Shown one piece after another: positions 19,801 to 28,131 of a stretch of 64,000 bases of DNA. The notes beneath the pieces were generated by a model. The model searched no databases. It was not told the origin of the DNA and saw nothing but the letters and a program-made list of their open reading frames with translations. This DNA is from Candidatus Magnetobacterium casense (GTDB taxonomy: Bacteria > Nitrospirota > Thermodesulfovibrionia > Thermodesulfovibrionales > Magnetobacteriaceae), in NCBI RefSeq assembly GCF_000714715.1, contig NZ_JMFO01000006.1, positions 103,172-167,171 on the forward strand, given 5' to 3'. Positions within the stretch are counted from its first letter, which is position 1, and each line of letters begins with the position of its first letter. The translations under genes were made by a program, and so were the position numbers.

Positions 19801-20176
19801 GTACAGGGTGCGGGGGCGCTGTCACGGGAACAACCACATGTGGGATTGACGTTGGTACCGGTTGGGCTGCCTTAGGTGTTGCCGGTGGAGTTGACTCCGG
19901 TTTAACAGCCTCCTTGCCTGCTTGCACACCGGAGGGGGCTTTGGCCGGTGTTGAAACTGAGGGCGATGGTTGTACGCCGGATTGCCCTGCTGTCTGCTCA
20001 TTGTAAGGTTCCGGTGAAGTCTCTTTTTCCGGTGGTGGATAGTCGGTTATATGAACCTGTCCGTTATCATCTATCCACTTGTAATACCTGCAATATCCCG
20101 GATCATTAAAAAAAACTATAGACAAAAACAACGCTATAAGTGCCGTTGGTAGTTTCAAATAAAACCGCTTAACCAT
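16811..20176 (-). CDS. DUF4124 membrane protein with long acidic repeat tail
   Basis: 1121 residues in four parts. A signal peptide and a DUF4124 domain (YYKWIDDNGQVHITDYPPPE, about residues 30-50) are followed by a Pro/Ala/Thr-rich linker (50-195). Next come five or six hydrophobic helices (about 205-350) with WAWVPLLNLF-like and GLLMLIPIV-like segments as in DUF5684 proteins. The last 760 residues are very acidic and low in complexity, rich in D, E, S and L, with an exact-looking 46-residue repeat and the motif GEIEFGVE in several copies. The tail should be cytoplasmic or periplasmic depending on topology. No catalytic motif was seen. I do not know its job; scaffold or ion-rich tether are guesses. 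Confidence 0.75.
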   Translation of the reverse strand: MVKRFYLKLPTALIALFLSIVFFNDPGYCRYYKWIDDNGQVHITDYPPPEKETSPEPYNEQTAGQSGVQPSPSVSTPAKAPSGVQAGKEAVKPESTPPATPKAAQPVPTSIPHVVVPVTAPPHPVPATPPAAAAKKPQQPPVASTKPTPRPAADSAPATTTAVSPPPVAKPHQAPVAPQRTMPPVAKTRPGTSLEGMYDVETLKKKLIGFLVYLLAALALTLLISIAFLFVLYKTAKKLNVPSAWMAWVPLLNLFIMTQMAGRPVWWGVLLMLPVVGIVVFVILWMDICQRLGLKKQLGLLMLIPIVVPIVLSYLAPTVVIGTSQIFTIPFAVLFFLSFSAVFLLPLYYLRQAGRITPQDNIDYGYNPYDQSTKPEDSLPEEEELPVFLQKTPSDSTLPEDDTQGRDAYIHDETADIGEVISDKYRSTVSDIDQVSASEMSFGREYIMDSSEAQYLQPAEEDRGFELREKLTEEDRFGDTGDSFAHSEDSTVVRDGLGVSKKTEMEFEPVFEIGEEDEFGVENGELVIPEGDLGLEGVEQEYMLSDKDEPLEGEIEFGVEIPQESTSEDSTWVLGKDGSSKAGTDEFTPESPKNEVLDGEIEFGVEIPQESTSEDSTWVLGKDGSNKAGTDEFTPESPKNEVLDGEIEFGIEDEQWEDPTLVLNTGNMGIINRVLDEKPTVDINMEGEFGIETSELKIDLGIDSTQGNADDLNLEIDDLDLEIDGLDDEKSPDVSEDIASEHDSDVAEAEQEQTIDLDGKVEIDFELQEDMGAIEDITLDYSDVDLSVTDKAGLEIEPSMELDIAEEELHGAEELSGELDLGPEIREDEYAGLARNNLSGDIEGLQIDMGLDTGGGELEFDAESEAVPDESGLDIDGLEAEEASLDSVELELDESEAPTYTSDIGHLQSEMVTEGGSESDDDFETPTLLTDSEMQSGDDQAAVEYEGIDLHNDDGIDYAGGLQIDIGDDDLDVELKYDAGLTIEDQDEIKTAIIGKESHPLRTADDIDVKPQSDHDLDALSLDDNKDGEVYDLSDDEGFDIADDDDFSFSSIESLPDNLNELKHMSAEALELAAESDDRLDKTMELEISMSDRDKAPRMDKNPRVDDDDDDTIKIKNSKER
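18231..18520 (-). repeat. 138-bp tandem repeat in the acidic tail gene
   Basis: A unit starting AACTCTATCT on the plus strand recurs at 18231, 18369 and (partial) 18507, a period of 138 bases or 46 codons. The first two copies differ at only a few bases, which points to a recent duplication. It keeps the reading frame. Confidence 0.9.
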
Positions 20177-20322
20177 GTAACCTCCATCATAATTTTAAGA
20201 GTCTATATATAGATTTTAACAAAAAAATCAAAATTAAATCTAACTATATCGCGTTTTATTTTTATAGCAACTATTTTTTTGCATCCTTAAAGAGGTCTGC
20301 TCTCCATTAAAGAAGAAAAGAC

Positions 20323-20404
20323 AAAGAAGGGGGCGGCTCCACAGATCCCCCCTGCAAGGGGAGGGGTGAGCCACCCCGGGCACGAAGAAGCCCCCTTGAC
20401 CCCA
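20323..20404 (+). repeat. GC-rich dispersed hairpin repeat, copy 3
   Basis: AAGAAGGGGGCGGCTCC, then CCCTGCAAGGGG, AGGGGTGAGCCACCCC and the CCCCCTTGACCCCA tail. Its orientation on the plus strand is the same as the other copies although both neighbours are minus-strand genes. The 278-base gap around it holds nothing else that I can identify. Confidence 0.75.
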
Positions 20405-20454
20405 TAATATCTTGTTCCAGTGCAATCTTTCTATTGCATACCTGAACTATTACC

Positions 20455-21261
20455 CTATAAGAAATAGTAAAACAGGGTTGTAAAGAAAAAGTCAAAGAAT
20501 ATTACCAGGAAGATGGCCGAAACCACGGAAGCTGTTGTGCGCATACCGACTTCTTCGGCCCCGGCCTTTACCTTAAAGCCGTGGTAGGCCCCCACCAGTG
20601 TGATGACGACCCCAAAGGCCCATGCCTTGACAAGACCCGTTAACAGGTCTTTGATGGAAAGGGCGTTGATTGTTTCGACGTAGTAGCTGTAGGGATATAT
20701 CTCCAGGATGGTGATGGCGAGCAGGAAGCCCCCGATCATGCCAATCAGGTCAAAGAAGGCAGTAAGGGCCGGCTGCATTAGCATCAGGGCAATGAGCTTT
20801 GGTACAACAAGGAATCGCACGGGGTTTATACCCATTGTGTTGAGGGCATCGACCTCTTCGGCGGCCTTCATCGAACCGATTTCGGCGGCAAAGGCAGACC
20901 CGCTCCTGCCTGCCACTATGATGGCCGTTATGATTGGCCCCAGCTCTCGTGTGATGGAAACGCCCACGAGGTCTGCAACATAGATCAGGGCGCCAAACCT
21001 CCTCAACTGATATGCCGATTGAAGCGCAAGGATCACACCCACAAAAAACGCTATCACCACCACTATCGGGATGGCGTTGTAGCCGGTTCTGACAAGCTCG
21101 GTTATCACTGCCCTGAACCGTATGTGTTTCCCTCTCAGGGGCGATATCAGCGTCCAATAGAAAACGTCATTGATCAGACAGGCGACCTCGTGCAGGTTAT
21201 CGAGTACAGACAGGGTCTTGCGACCTATGAGACCAAAGAGGTTTTCAACTCTTAATGGCAT
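20455..21261 (-). CDS. mlaE: MlaE-family lipid ABC transporter permease
   Basis: 268 residues with the MlaE signature: a long N-terminal part, then ITRELGPIITAIIVAGRSGSAFAAEIGSMKAAEEVDAL near residues 104-140, then several hydrophobic helices. MlaE proteins move phospholipids or sterols between the inner and outer membranes with an MlaF ATPase and an MlaD MCE protein; neither is in the window. It overlaps the STAS gene by 17 bases, so the two are co-translated. It is the last gene of the partner-switching operon. Confidence 0.92.
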   Translation of the reverse strand: MPLRVENLFGLIGRKTLSVLDNLHEVACLINDVFYWTLISPLRGKHIRFRAVITELVRTGYNAIPIVVVIAFFVGVILALQSAYQLRRFGALIYVADLVGVSITRELGPIITAIIVAGRSGSAFAAEIGSMKAAEEVDALNTMGINPVRFLVVPKLIALMLMQPALTAFFDLIGMIGGFLLAITILEIYPYSYYVETINALSIKDLLTGLVKAWAFGVVITLVGAYHGFKVKAGAEEVGMRTTASVVSAIFLVIFFDFFFTTLFYYFL

Positions 21262-21574
21262 CGTCTATGCTGTCATACATCTCAAAGACCTTGTCGAGTT
21301 TGGAAAAATTAAATATCCGCATGATCGACTCAGGGATATCAGTTATCTTGAGTTTGCCCTTATAGGGCATCATTTTCTTGAGGGCCTCAACGAAGGTCGC
21401 TATCCCTGAGCTGTCTATATAGGTGACGTTGCGCAAGGCCACGATTATCGGCGTGCTCTTCTTCTTGATAAGTGACAGCAACTGTTTTCTTAGCTCAGGG
21501 GATGAGTACATGTCGATCTCCCCCGAGGGGCTTACCACTATGATGCCCTTATGGTCTGTTAATTCAATTTTCAT
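21245..21574 (-). CDS. STAS-domain protein (anti-anti-sigma or MlaB-like)
   Basis: A 109-residue single STAS domain. The phosphorylation motif DSSG is at residues 54-57 (TYIDSSGIATFVEAL). Proteins of this kind bind a RsbW-like kinase when unphosphorylated. MlaB, the STAS subunit of lipid transporters, has a similar fold and lies next to mlaE. Here both contexts apply: an RsbW-like kinase gene lies 10 bases upstream and mlaE overlaps downstream. Confidence 0.9.
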   Translation of the reverse strand: MKIELTDHKGIIVVSPSGEIDMYSSPELRKQLLSLIKKKSTPIIVALRNVTYIDSSGIATFVEALKKMMPYKGKLKITDIPESIMRIFNFSKLDKVFEMYDSIDDAIKS

Positions 21575-21583
21575 CGTTTCTCC

Positions 21584-22051
21584 TTAGTTTCTCCTTATGG
21601 TTCTGACAAGTATTAAGCGGTTTCCTTCCTGTTTGTTTTCGTCGTACGTAACGGAGCCAAATGCCTTGTTGATGATATGCAGGCCAAGGCCGCCTGCCCT
21701 GACCTCATCGAGGCTCCTCTGTGTGAGGTCTTCGGGGCGGGTCTTGGCTCCGTCATCCTCGATGATGACCTCAAAGCAATCCCCTTCGGAGTCGTCGTCT
21801 GAGCCACTGAGACACCGGAAGCCTATAACGATCTGTCGCTGCGTATCCCCCTTGTAGGCGTGTCTTATGACGTTTGAACAGGCCTCATCGACGGCATGCC
21901 GGATGTCCTCGACGTCCTGGTTGTGCAGGCCGCACAACTCCGCCGTTAGTACCGCCACCGCACGCACAACGCAGAGGTACCTGGGGTGTGACGGAATCCT
22001 TAACAATACCCGTTCTTTCATCAAAGTGTCTGTTGCCGGATGTTCCTTCAT
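21584..22051 (-). CDS. RsbW/SpoIIAB-like ATP-binding kinase
   Basis: 155 residues of the GHKL fold. The N box DEACSNVIRHAY and the G-type motif EVRAGGLGLHIINKAF are intact; the DDGAKTRPEDL segment matches the G1 region. Such proteins bind a sigma factor or other target and phosphorylate a STAS partner. It stands between the phosphatase and STAS genes of the operon. Confidence 0.88.
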   Translation of the reverse strand: MKEHPATDTLMKERVLLRIPSHPRYLCVVRAVAVLTAELCGLHNQDVEDIRHAVDEACSNVIRHAYKGDTQRQIVIGFRCLSGSDDDSEGDCFEVIIEDDGAKTRPEDLTQRSLDEVRAGGLGLHIINKAFGSVTYDENKQEGNRLILVRTIRRN

Positions 22052-22061
22052 TATTGCACCT

Positions 22062-23378
22062 CTAACAATACCTTAATTCAACCAGTGTCAGGTCATCGAC
22101 TCTGGTTCTGGTGCCCTCTGCAAATTTGTTGACATAATCTATGACATAGTCAACGAGGCCCTGTGCGTAAGGGGCGTTGTCTGTCCGGTTGAGTGCTGCT
22201 ACCATGGCGTCAAAGCCAAGACGCTGCCCCAGACGGTTTTTTGTGTCAAAGACGCCGTCGGTTATCAGCAGCAGTCTGTCGCCCCTGTTGAGGGTCATGG
22301 AGGTCAAGGGATACTCTGCCGCTATGATGCCCAGCGGTGGACCGCCGGGGAAGTCTATCACGGTTATCTTGTTGTCCCTGGCTAGTAAAAATGGGGGATG
22401 GCCTCCGTTTGAGATGTTGACGGTGCCCGTGGATACGTCTACGATCAGATACACGGCCGTGACAAACATCCCAAGCGGGCCTTTGAGTAATGCGGCGTTG
22501 AGATTACCCAGGACAACGTTGGGGGATTCTTCAAGGCGGGCCTTGTACCTGAAGTCGCTTATAATCTTTGCCATGTACATGGCAGCCGACACCCCCTTGC
22601 CCGAAACATCGCCAACAAAGATGCCAACTTTCCCCTCCACAGGCTCTATGAAGTCATAGATGTCACCTCCGACCTGCTCGGCAGGGATGTTGACAGCACG
22701 GACCTCGACAGCCCCACGCCTGAACACCGAGCTGTCCGGCAGAAAACTCTTCTGCAACACTGACGCTATCTCAAGCTCCTGTCTGACTTTCTCCATTTCG
22801 AGGGATTCTTGGTAAAACATGGCATTTTCTATGGCAATGGTTATCTGCCGACACAGCGTGCTAAACAGCTCCTCGTCATACCGGCAGAAGCAGGGCTTGT
22901 CCCTGGGGTTGAGGATTTCGGCAACTCCAATCAGCCCACCTCTGCCCACAAGCGCAACCGCAATGAGGCTCTTTGTGGTAAAGCCTGAAAACCTGTCGCT
23001 CTCATCAAAAAACCTCTCATCCCTTGCCACGTCCTCGATGATTACCGTCTGCAGGGTCTGAGCAACCCACCCTGCCACCCCCTGACCCATATCAAGTGTG
23101 AAGGGGGTCGATAAAATATTTGCCGTGGCCGTTTCCTTGCTTATCGCATATGCAAACTCCAGCTTGTTTATCTGCTTGTTGTAGAGCAGGATGGAACATG
23201 CCTCGGCATTCATCACGTTTTTCGCCTTATCCATGACCAGCGAAATCAGCTTGTTAAAGTCAAGCGTGGAGGATATGATCGTCGAAACCTCTATGAGCGT
23301 CTGAAGATCGTCAACCCTTCGCTCCAACATCCTGAGATATGTCTCACTTACAAGGATTTCTTTGGTATCGGATGCCAT
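22062..23378 (-). CDS. GAF-SpoIIE/PP2C serine phosphatase (RsbU-like)
   Basis: 438 residues: coiled start, GAF domain (about 25-185), coiled linker, and a PP2C-type phosphatase from about 205. Metal-binding segments GGDIYDFIE, GDVSGKGVSAA, ISNGGHPP and LLITDGVFDTKN are present. It would dephosphorylate the STAS protein in response to a GAF ligand. First gene of the minus-strand operon. The start region faces the methyltransferase gene across a divergent gap. Confidence 0.92.
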   Translation of the reverse strand: MASDTKEILVSETYLRMLERRVDDLQTLIEVSTIISSTLDFNKLISLVMDKAKNVMNAEACSILLYNKQINKLEFAYAISKETATANILSTPFTLDMGQGVAGWVAQTLQTVIIEDVARDERFFDESDRFSGFTTKSLIAVALVGRGGLIGVAEILNPRDKPCFCRYDEELFSTLCRQITIAIENAMFYQESLEMEKVRQELEIASVLQKSFLPDSSVFRRGAVEVRAVNIPAEQVGGDIYDFIEPVEGKVGIFVGDVSGKGVSAAMYMAKIISDFRYKARLEESPNVVLGNLNAALLKGPLGMFVTAVYLIVDVSTGTVNISNGGHPPFLLARDNKITVIDFPGGPPLGIIAAEYPLTSMTLNRGDRLLLITDGVFDTKNRLGQRLGFDAMVAALNRTDNAPYAQGLVDYVIDYVNKFAEGTRTRVDDLTLVELRYC

Positions 23379-23510
23379 TTCGCAATTATTATATCATATT
23401 GCAGACACTCTTTAGTGGTAAATATTTACTCCGTTTCTTTACTTTACCCTTGCGTTTCAATCAACACACATGATATTTTAAACAAGTATGAGAGTTGGAA
23501 TAATATACCA

Positions 23511-24416
23511 GTGGCAATAACAGAGGGCAACGTTTGCTGGGTATGCGCCGGAAGAGGTCTGGAGTTGGTACGTCCTTCGACGATACGGCGCCCGCTGTCG
23601 GATGTGAACTTTGCCATCACTGACCCCAACTACGGGACAACGGCCGCCATATATCGCTGTTGGAACTGCGGCTTCCTTCAGTGCGCACAACTGTCCGATG
23701 TCCTGCAATACTACCAGGGTCTCAAGGACGAGGAATACGACAGCAGCGGCCAACACCGCCTGCATCAGGCCGACAAGCTCCTCAGGACGATCATCCGGTA
23801 CAAGAAAACAGGGAAGTTCCTCGATGTTGGAGCCGGCACGGGGTATCTCATGCAGCGGGCACTGGCACACGGGTTTGAGGCCGTTGGCATTGAGCCTTCA
23901 GCCTGGTTGTGCGAAAGGGCTGTTGCAAAGGGGTTAAGCGTGGCATGCGGCGTACTGCCTGAGCGTTCTCTTAGCCCGCCATACGACGTCGTCACACTGA
24001 TAGACGTCATAGAGCATGTCTCAAATCCCGTAGAGGTACTGTTGCACGTTGCCGGGGTGATGTCGGCGGAGTCTGTGGGTGTGCTGGTGACCCCTGATGT
24101 GCAATCGCTGGCGGCGCGGTTGACGGGCAATCGGTGGTGGCATTACAGGGTGGCGCACGTTGGGTACTTTAATCGCAAGACGATATCTCTGGCCCTGGAA
24201 AGGGCAGGACTCCAACCTGTCGCCTTTAGCAGACCTGCCTGGTATCTCAGTGCCGCATACCTGATGTCGCGTCTGAACGTGTATCTGCCCTCATACATGA
24301 GATTCAATCCTCCTGCGGCCCTAAACCGTCTGACAATTGGCTTTAACCTCTTTGATTCCATGCTTGTAGTGTTTCAGAAAAAGAGCAGTCCGCTCCCTAC
24401 GGTCGCTGGGGCATGA
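23511..24416 (+). CDS. SAM-dependent methyltransferase with N-terminal zinc site
   Basis: About 301 residues. A CWVCAG pair and a later CWNCGFLQC pair suggest a zinc knuckle at residues 8-60. The SAM site is FLDVGAGTGYL (about 107-117), followed by VTLIDVIEHV. This is the Methyltransf_23 layout of small-molecule and sugar methyltransferases. The frame stays open to a GTG at 23415, but the cysteine motif near the N-terminus fits the GTG at 23511 better. It overlaps the prenyltransferase gene by four bases (ATGA). Confidence 0.82.
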   Translation: MAITEGNVCWVCAGRGLELVRPSTIRRPLSDVNFAITDPNYGTTAAIYRCWNCGFLQCAQLSDVLQYYQGLKDEEYDSSGQHRLHQADKLLRTIIRYKKTGKFLDVGAGTGYLMQRALAHGFEAVGIEPSAWLCERAVAKGLSVACGVLPERSLSPPYDVVTLIDVIEHVSNPVEVLLHVAGVMSAESVGVLVTPDVQSLAARLTGNRWWHYRVAHVGYFNRKTISLALERAGLQPVAFSRPAWYLSAAYLMSRLNVYLPSYMRFNPPAALNRLTIGFNLFDSMLVVFQKKSSPLPTVAGA

Positions 24417-25345
24417 ATCTCCGTCCATACATCCAGATCGCCAGGCCGGACCACTGGTTCAAGAACGTCTTCATGCTGCCCGGCCTTGCCATCGCAACTC
24501 TGATGGAAACCAACATCCCGCAAGATTCACTGAAAAATGCCGTCATCGGCTTTATCAGTGCGTCCTTGGTTGCCTCGGCCAACTACGTCATCAACGAGTA
24601 CATAGACGCCGAATTTGACAGACATCATCCCACCAAAAAGAACAGACCCGCTGCCGCCGGACTGGTCACGTTGAGGTTTGTGGTGCTCCAGTACATATTG
24701 TTGGTATGCGTGGGGTTGGCCCTTGCAATGTACGTTGGGAGGTTGTTTACGGCTACGGCTGCATTCTTGCTTGTGATGGGGGTCATCTACAACGTCCCGC
24801 CGATAAGGTCCAAGGACTACATCTATGTTGACGTCCTGACCGAGTCGATCAACAACCCCATCCGTCTGGTGCTGGGGTGGGGGATTGTCATTGAGACATA
24901 TCTGCCACCGGCAAGCGCACTGCTGTGTTATTGGTTTGGCGGGGCATTTCTGATGGCCGTAAAGCGGTTCTCCGAGTACAGGTTCATCAATGACCACGAA
25001 CGAGCCGGGCTGTACAGGCGCTCATTTGCCCACTACACGGCAGACAGGCTATTGCTGTCGAGCTTCTTTTATGCCATTACGTCGTCGCTGTTTCTCGGCA
25101 TATTTCTCATAAAGTATCGCATCGAATTCATAATGAGCTTTCCGTTGTTTGCCGCGCTGTTTACGTGGTATCTGAAGATCGGCCTGCAGCACAACTCTCC
25201 CGCCCAGCGACCACAACAGCTATTTACCCAGGTGGGGTTTATGGTCTTTGTTGCATTGCTGGCGGTGTTTGTCATGGCCCTGTTCTTCCTGGATATCCCA
25301 ATCCTGCACACGATATTTACAAGAAACATCGGATTTAGCTGGTAG
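24413..25345 (+). CDS. UbiA-family prenyltransferase
   Basis: 310 residues, about eight membrane helices. The first Asp-rich motif is NEYIDAEFD near residue 62, followed by KKNRPAAAG; a second region (KDYIYVDVLTESINNPIRL) follows near 139. The RPDHWFKNVFMLPGL start matches decaprenyl-phosphate phosphoribosyltransferase-like members. It would join a prenyl phosphate to a sugar phosphate or an aromatic ring. The coupled upstream methyltransferase and a nearby glycosyltransferase suggest lipid-linked sugar work, which is an inference. Confidence 0.87.
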   Translation: MNLRPYIQIARPDHWFKNVFMLPGLAIATLMETNIPQDSLKNAVIGFISASLVASANYVINEYIDAEFDRHHPTKKNRPAAAGLVTLRFVVLQYILLVCVGLALAMYVGRLFTATAAFLLVMGVIYNVPPIRSKDYIYVDVLTESINNPIRLVLGWGIVIETYLPPASALLCYWFGGAFLMAVKRFSEYRFINDHERAGLYRRSFAHYTADRLLLSSFFYAITSSLFLGIFLIKYRIEFIMSFPLFAALFTWYLKIGLQHNSPAQRPQQLFTQVGFMVFVALLAVFVMALFFLDIPILHTIFTRNIGFSW

Positions 25346-25417
25346 CCCTGCTAAGGGGGGGCGGTTCATCCTATCAACGATGTTCCCGTTACCCCCCGCA
25401 GCGTTTTGATTTCTTGT

Positions 25418-27325
25418 CTACTTTAGAAACACGAAGTTCTTGGTTGCATCGTCATAGGTAATGATTATGCTGTCTTTGGGCTTGAGGTCCTTGGTTAGGC
25501 TTAACTCACTGTTTTTCTCTGGAAACAGTGTCTCCTCCATCTTCAGCAAAATCTCAGCGTGCTCTGGATTTAACAGTATTTCGTCATAGACAAAAATAGA
25601 AGAATCTCGCCTTATACCTCGGGGGTTATATATCTGTGAAAATACTTCTTTCTGATTTACCCGTATCGTGACCTTGATCGGCGACCTCTCACTTGCCACA
25701 GACGATGTTGACCTGTACTTAAACGTCAGGATCACGGCACTTTTGTCCTCGGGATAGAACGCCATCCTGTCACTGGTCAGCGGATACAACAAGAGAGTGG
25801 GAATAAGCAGCAAGAGCGATGCAATGGCGTAGTTCAATTTCCGATTGCCCCTGACCGTCACCGTGTCAGATTTCTTGCCGTCGTTTAGGTCATTGATAAA
25901 CGAGTCTAACTCCCGGACAATCCCCGAAGTAGAGGTGGCTTGCAGTATGCGTATGCGTGAGGGGTCTGTTTGTTTATCGAGCGATGGCTTTCTTGAGCCT
26001 TCGTACCGGGCCGTAGTCCACTTGCTGCCCTCCCGGTAGTGACAATCATCCGTTTCGCAACCCACCAGACATACACCCTTGACGCCACTGCCCAATATCT
26101 CCTTGGGAAACCGCGTATGCACAGACCCTATGCAGGGCACCGTGCAGGTAAATTGCTTGTCTCTGTCGGGTACCTCCGCTGAGAGCCTGCACCTGAACAC
26201 CACAACATCAGGCGACTTCTCTCTGATATCATCCAACACCCTCTGCCACGGAAACGCAGGCAACGTGATCGCCTTAAAGCTGCACGAACCGATACATATC
26301 CCACAGCCGGCACACTTGTTTTCGTTGACCACTGCCTTCTTCTTACCCGCATCGAACCGCTGCATTATCACTGCCTCATACGGACAGTCTATGTAACAAC
26401 GCTCACATCCCGTACATTTTTCGTGGTCTATCACCACAGGGTGTATTTTTTTGCCTTTTATCAGCCACGGAAACAATATCAGTATCAGTGATACAACGCT
26501 CACCGTCAGCCACATCCACGAAAGAGGCATGACCTTCATCAGGGGATAGACAAAAAAGTATGCCCAGTCCATCGATATCACAAACGATATGTTGCTGAGG
26601 TTTGCCCCCTCATCACTCTTGGCCTTGAGCACAATGCTTGTCACTACCAGAATCACAGACAGCGCCACCCACAAGAACTTGGGAGGTACAATTCGGGGTC
26701 TGGCATTTCTCAACACGTGCAGCCACAGGATAAACACTATCCCCAACGTCATTGCAACGTGAAAGTACATGACCATCCTGAACATCCCGCCCAGGAGCTT
26801 TATATCGCTGCCCAGAAAAGTGCTCATGATCGAGTGCCCAAAGACGGGCAGGTAACTCAGAAACTTCCCCGTCAGTATCCCGATAAGCTGTGCCTTGACA
26901 TCCCAGACAAGTATATAACCCGATATCCCGATCACTAAGAAGGTGGCAAGGGCCAACACTCCAGTGATCCACGCTATCCACCGGAACATCCTAAACCTGT
27001 CGGTCACCAGTACGTGAATCGTATGCAGCAGCGTTACAAATATCAACCCCGCTGACGTATACCTGTGCAAACCCCTCATGATATTACCCAGAAAACTGTC
27101 TGAGATGGCCTCTACTGAGGCGTAGACGTATCGGGGGTCTATCTTGTAAAATATGTACAGATATATCCCGGACACGGAGTCAACCAAAAACAGGTATATC
27201 GCTATCGCACCCAGGTGATACAGCGGATTAAGGTGTGAGGAGAATATCCGACTGAAAACAGTTGACAACTTGTGGAATGTCTTTTGCAATGTTGTGGCTT
27301 CTGCCAATTTTGTTTCGTTTTCCAT
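25418..27325 (-). CDS. Cytochrome b-ferredoxin-MvhD-like fusion protein
   Basis: 635 residues. Residues 30-290 are a cytochrome b domain with two pairs of haem-ligand histidines: His87/His101 and His189/His203, each 14 apart. Two [4Fe-4S] motifs follow: CTGCERCYIDCP near 304 and CAGCGICIGSCS near 338. Then comes a domain like the hydrogenase/heterodisulfide reductase small subunit MvhD, with cysteines at 379, 394, 398, 419, 423 and 428 (CLVGCETDDCHY). A final membrane helix and a beta-rich domain (about 490-635) end the protein. It should pass electrons between a soluble donor and the quinone pool. No other subunits flank it. Confidence 0.85.
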   Translation of the reverse strand: MENETKLAEATTLQKTFHKLSTVFSRIFSSHLNPLYHLGAIAIYLFLVDSVSGIYLYIFYKIDPRYVYASVEAISDSFLGNIMRGLHRYTSAGLIFVTLLHTIHVLVTDRFRMFRWIAWITGVLALATFLVIGISGYILVWDVKAQLIGILTGKFLSYLPVFGHSIMSTFLGSDIKLLGGMFRMVMYFHVAMTLGIVFILWLHVLRNARPRIVPPKFLWVALSVILVVTSIVLKAKSDEGANLSNISFVISMDWAYFFVYPLMKVMPLSWMWLTVSVVSLILILFPWLIKGKKIHPVVIDHEKCTGCERCYIDCPYEAVIMQRFDAGKKKAVVNENKCAGCGICIGSCSFKAITLPAFPWQRVLDDIREKSPDVVVFRCRLSAEVPDRDKQFTCTVPCIGSVHTRFPKEILGSGVKGVCLVGCETDDCHYREGSKWTTARYEGSRKPSLDKQTDPSRIRILQATSTSGIVRELDSFINDLNDGKKSDTVTVRGNRKLNYAIASLLLLIPTLLLYPLTSDRMAFYPEDKSAVILTFKYRSTSSVASERSPIKVTIRVNQKEVFSQIYNPRGIRRDSSIFVYDEILLNPEHAEILLKMEETLFPEKNSELSLTKDLKPKDSIIITYDDATKNFVFLK

Positions 27326-27448
27326 GCTTTTATTGTATCTTCCTTTGTTTATTCCTTACAATGATATACATCATATGTCTGCGGTGGTTGAGCTGGTGTG
27401 GTTTTACGGTACACGTGTCAGGGGGGAAACAGTAGCGTTACGTATTTC

Positions 27449-28087
27449 TTACAGGAGTTCTTCATCTTTGCTGGAGAGGTGTCTCAGGAGCTTTGAACCA
27501 AGCGGGGTTATCGAATAACCTCTTCTCGTATTGCTTGATATGAGGTGCAGTGCCTTGAGCTTGCGCATGAAGTTTTTTATTCTGTCCGAAGGCATGTCCA
27601 CGACCGGTTCCAGGTCCTTGGACAACAGACAACCCTGGTCCTTTAATACCTGCAGGGTACGTTTTATCCACGGGGTGTCGTTTTTCTGTTCCAGCATCAG
27701 CAGTTGCTCCTTGATATTGAATATTTCGGAGTCTTTTACGTTACCCATTGCTTTTTTGTAGTTTTCTATGTCCTCCCCGATGTACTCAAACTCAATCCTC
27801 ACCACTCGGTCACGTTCGATATCGACGTCCGTTTCGGAATAATTTACGATATCCTCCCTGAACTCATCCATCGAGTCGTAGCCGCAACGCCTCACCTCAT
27901 CCAGGGTGATGCCCTGAAATCTCTTAAAATCCACATCGATGATGCGCAATAACCCAAGGTTATGTGACCGATATATCTTGCCACGAAGCACCCTCAGGGT
28001 GTCCCAAAACCGGAAGGTCAGCGTTATCCTACCTTCCCTTACACCATCATAAAATCGTTTTTCGAACCAAATCATTCCAACTAACAT
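27449..28087 (-). CDS. ASCH-like domain with winged-helix tail
   Basis: 212 residues. The start (WFEKRFYDGVREGRITLTFR, then LRGKIYR and a GITLDEVRRCGYDS segment) has the order of ASCH-fold proteins, which bind RNA or nucleotides. The last 75 residues (KRTLQVLKDQGCLLSKDLEPV.. YSITPLGSKLLRHL) look like a winged helix. A regulator with an RNA or ligand sensor is likely but not proved. It stands alone, divergent from the glycosyltransferase gene. Confidence 0.55.
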   Translation of the reverse strand: MLVGMIWFEKRFYDGVREGRITLTFRFWDTLRVLRGKIYRSHNLGLLRIIDVDFKRFQGITLDEVRRCGYDSMDEFREDIVNYSETDVDIERDRVVRIEFEYIGEDIENYKKAMGNVKDSEIFNIKEQLLMLEQKNDTPWIKRTLQVLKDQGCLLSKDLEPVVDMPSDRIKNFMRKLKALHLISSNTRRGYSITPLGSKLLRHLSSKDEELL

Positions 28088-28131
28088 AATACTAACATAT
28101 TTTTAAAGAATAATCAAACATTATTTTTGTT

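Noticed and set aside
19260..20006. 248-codon plus-strand frame opposite the Pro-rich linker
   Set aside because: It is Gly/Ala/Thr repeats produced by the complement of Pro/Ala codons; no ribosome site.
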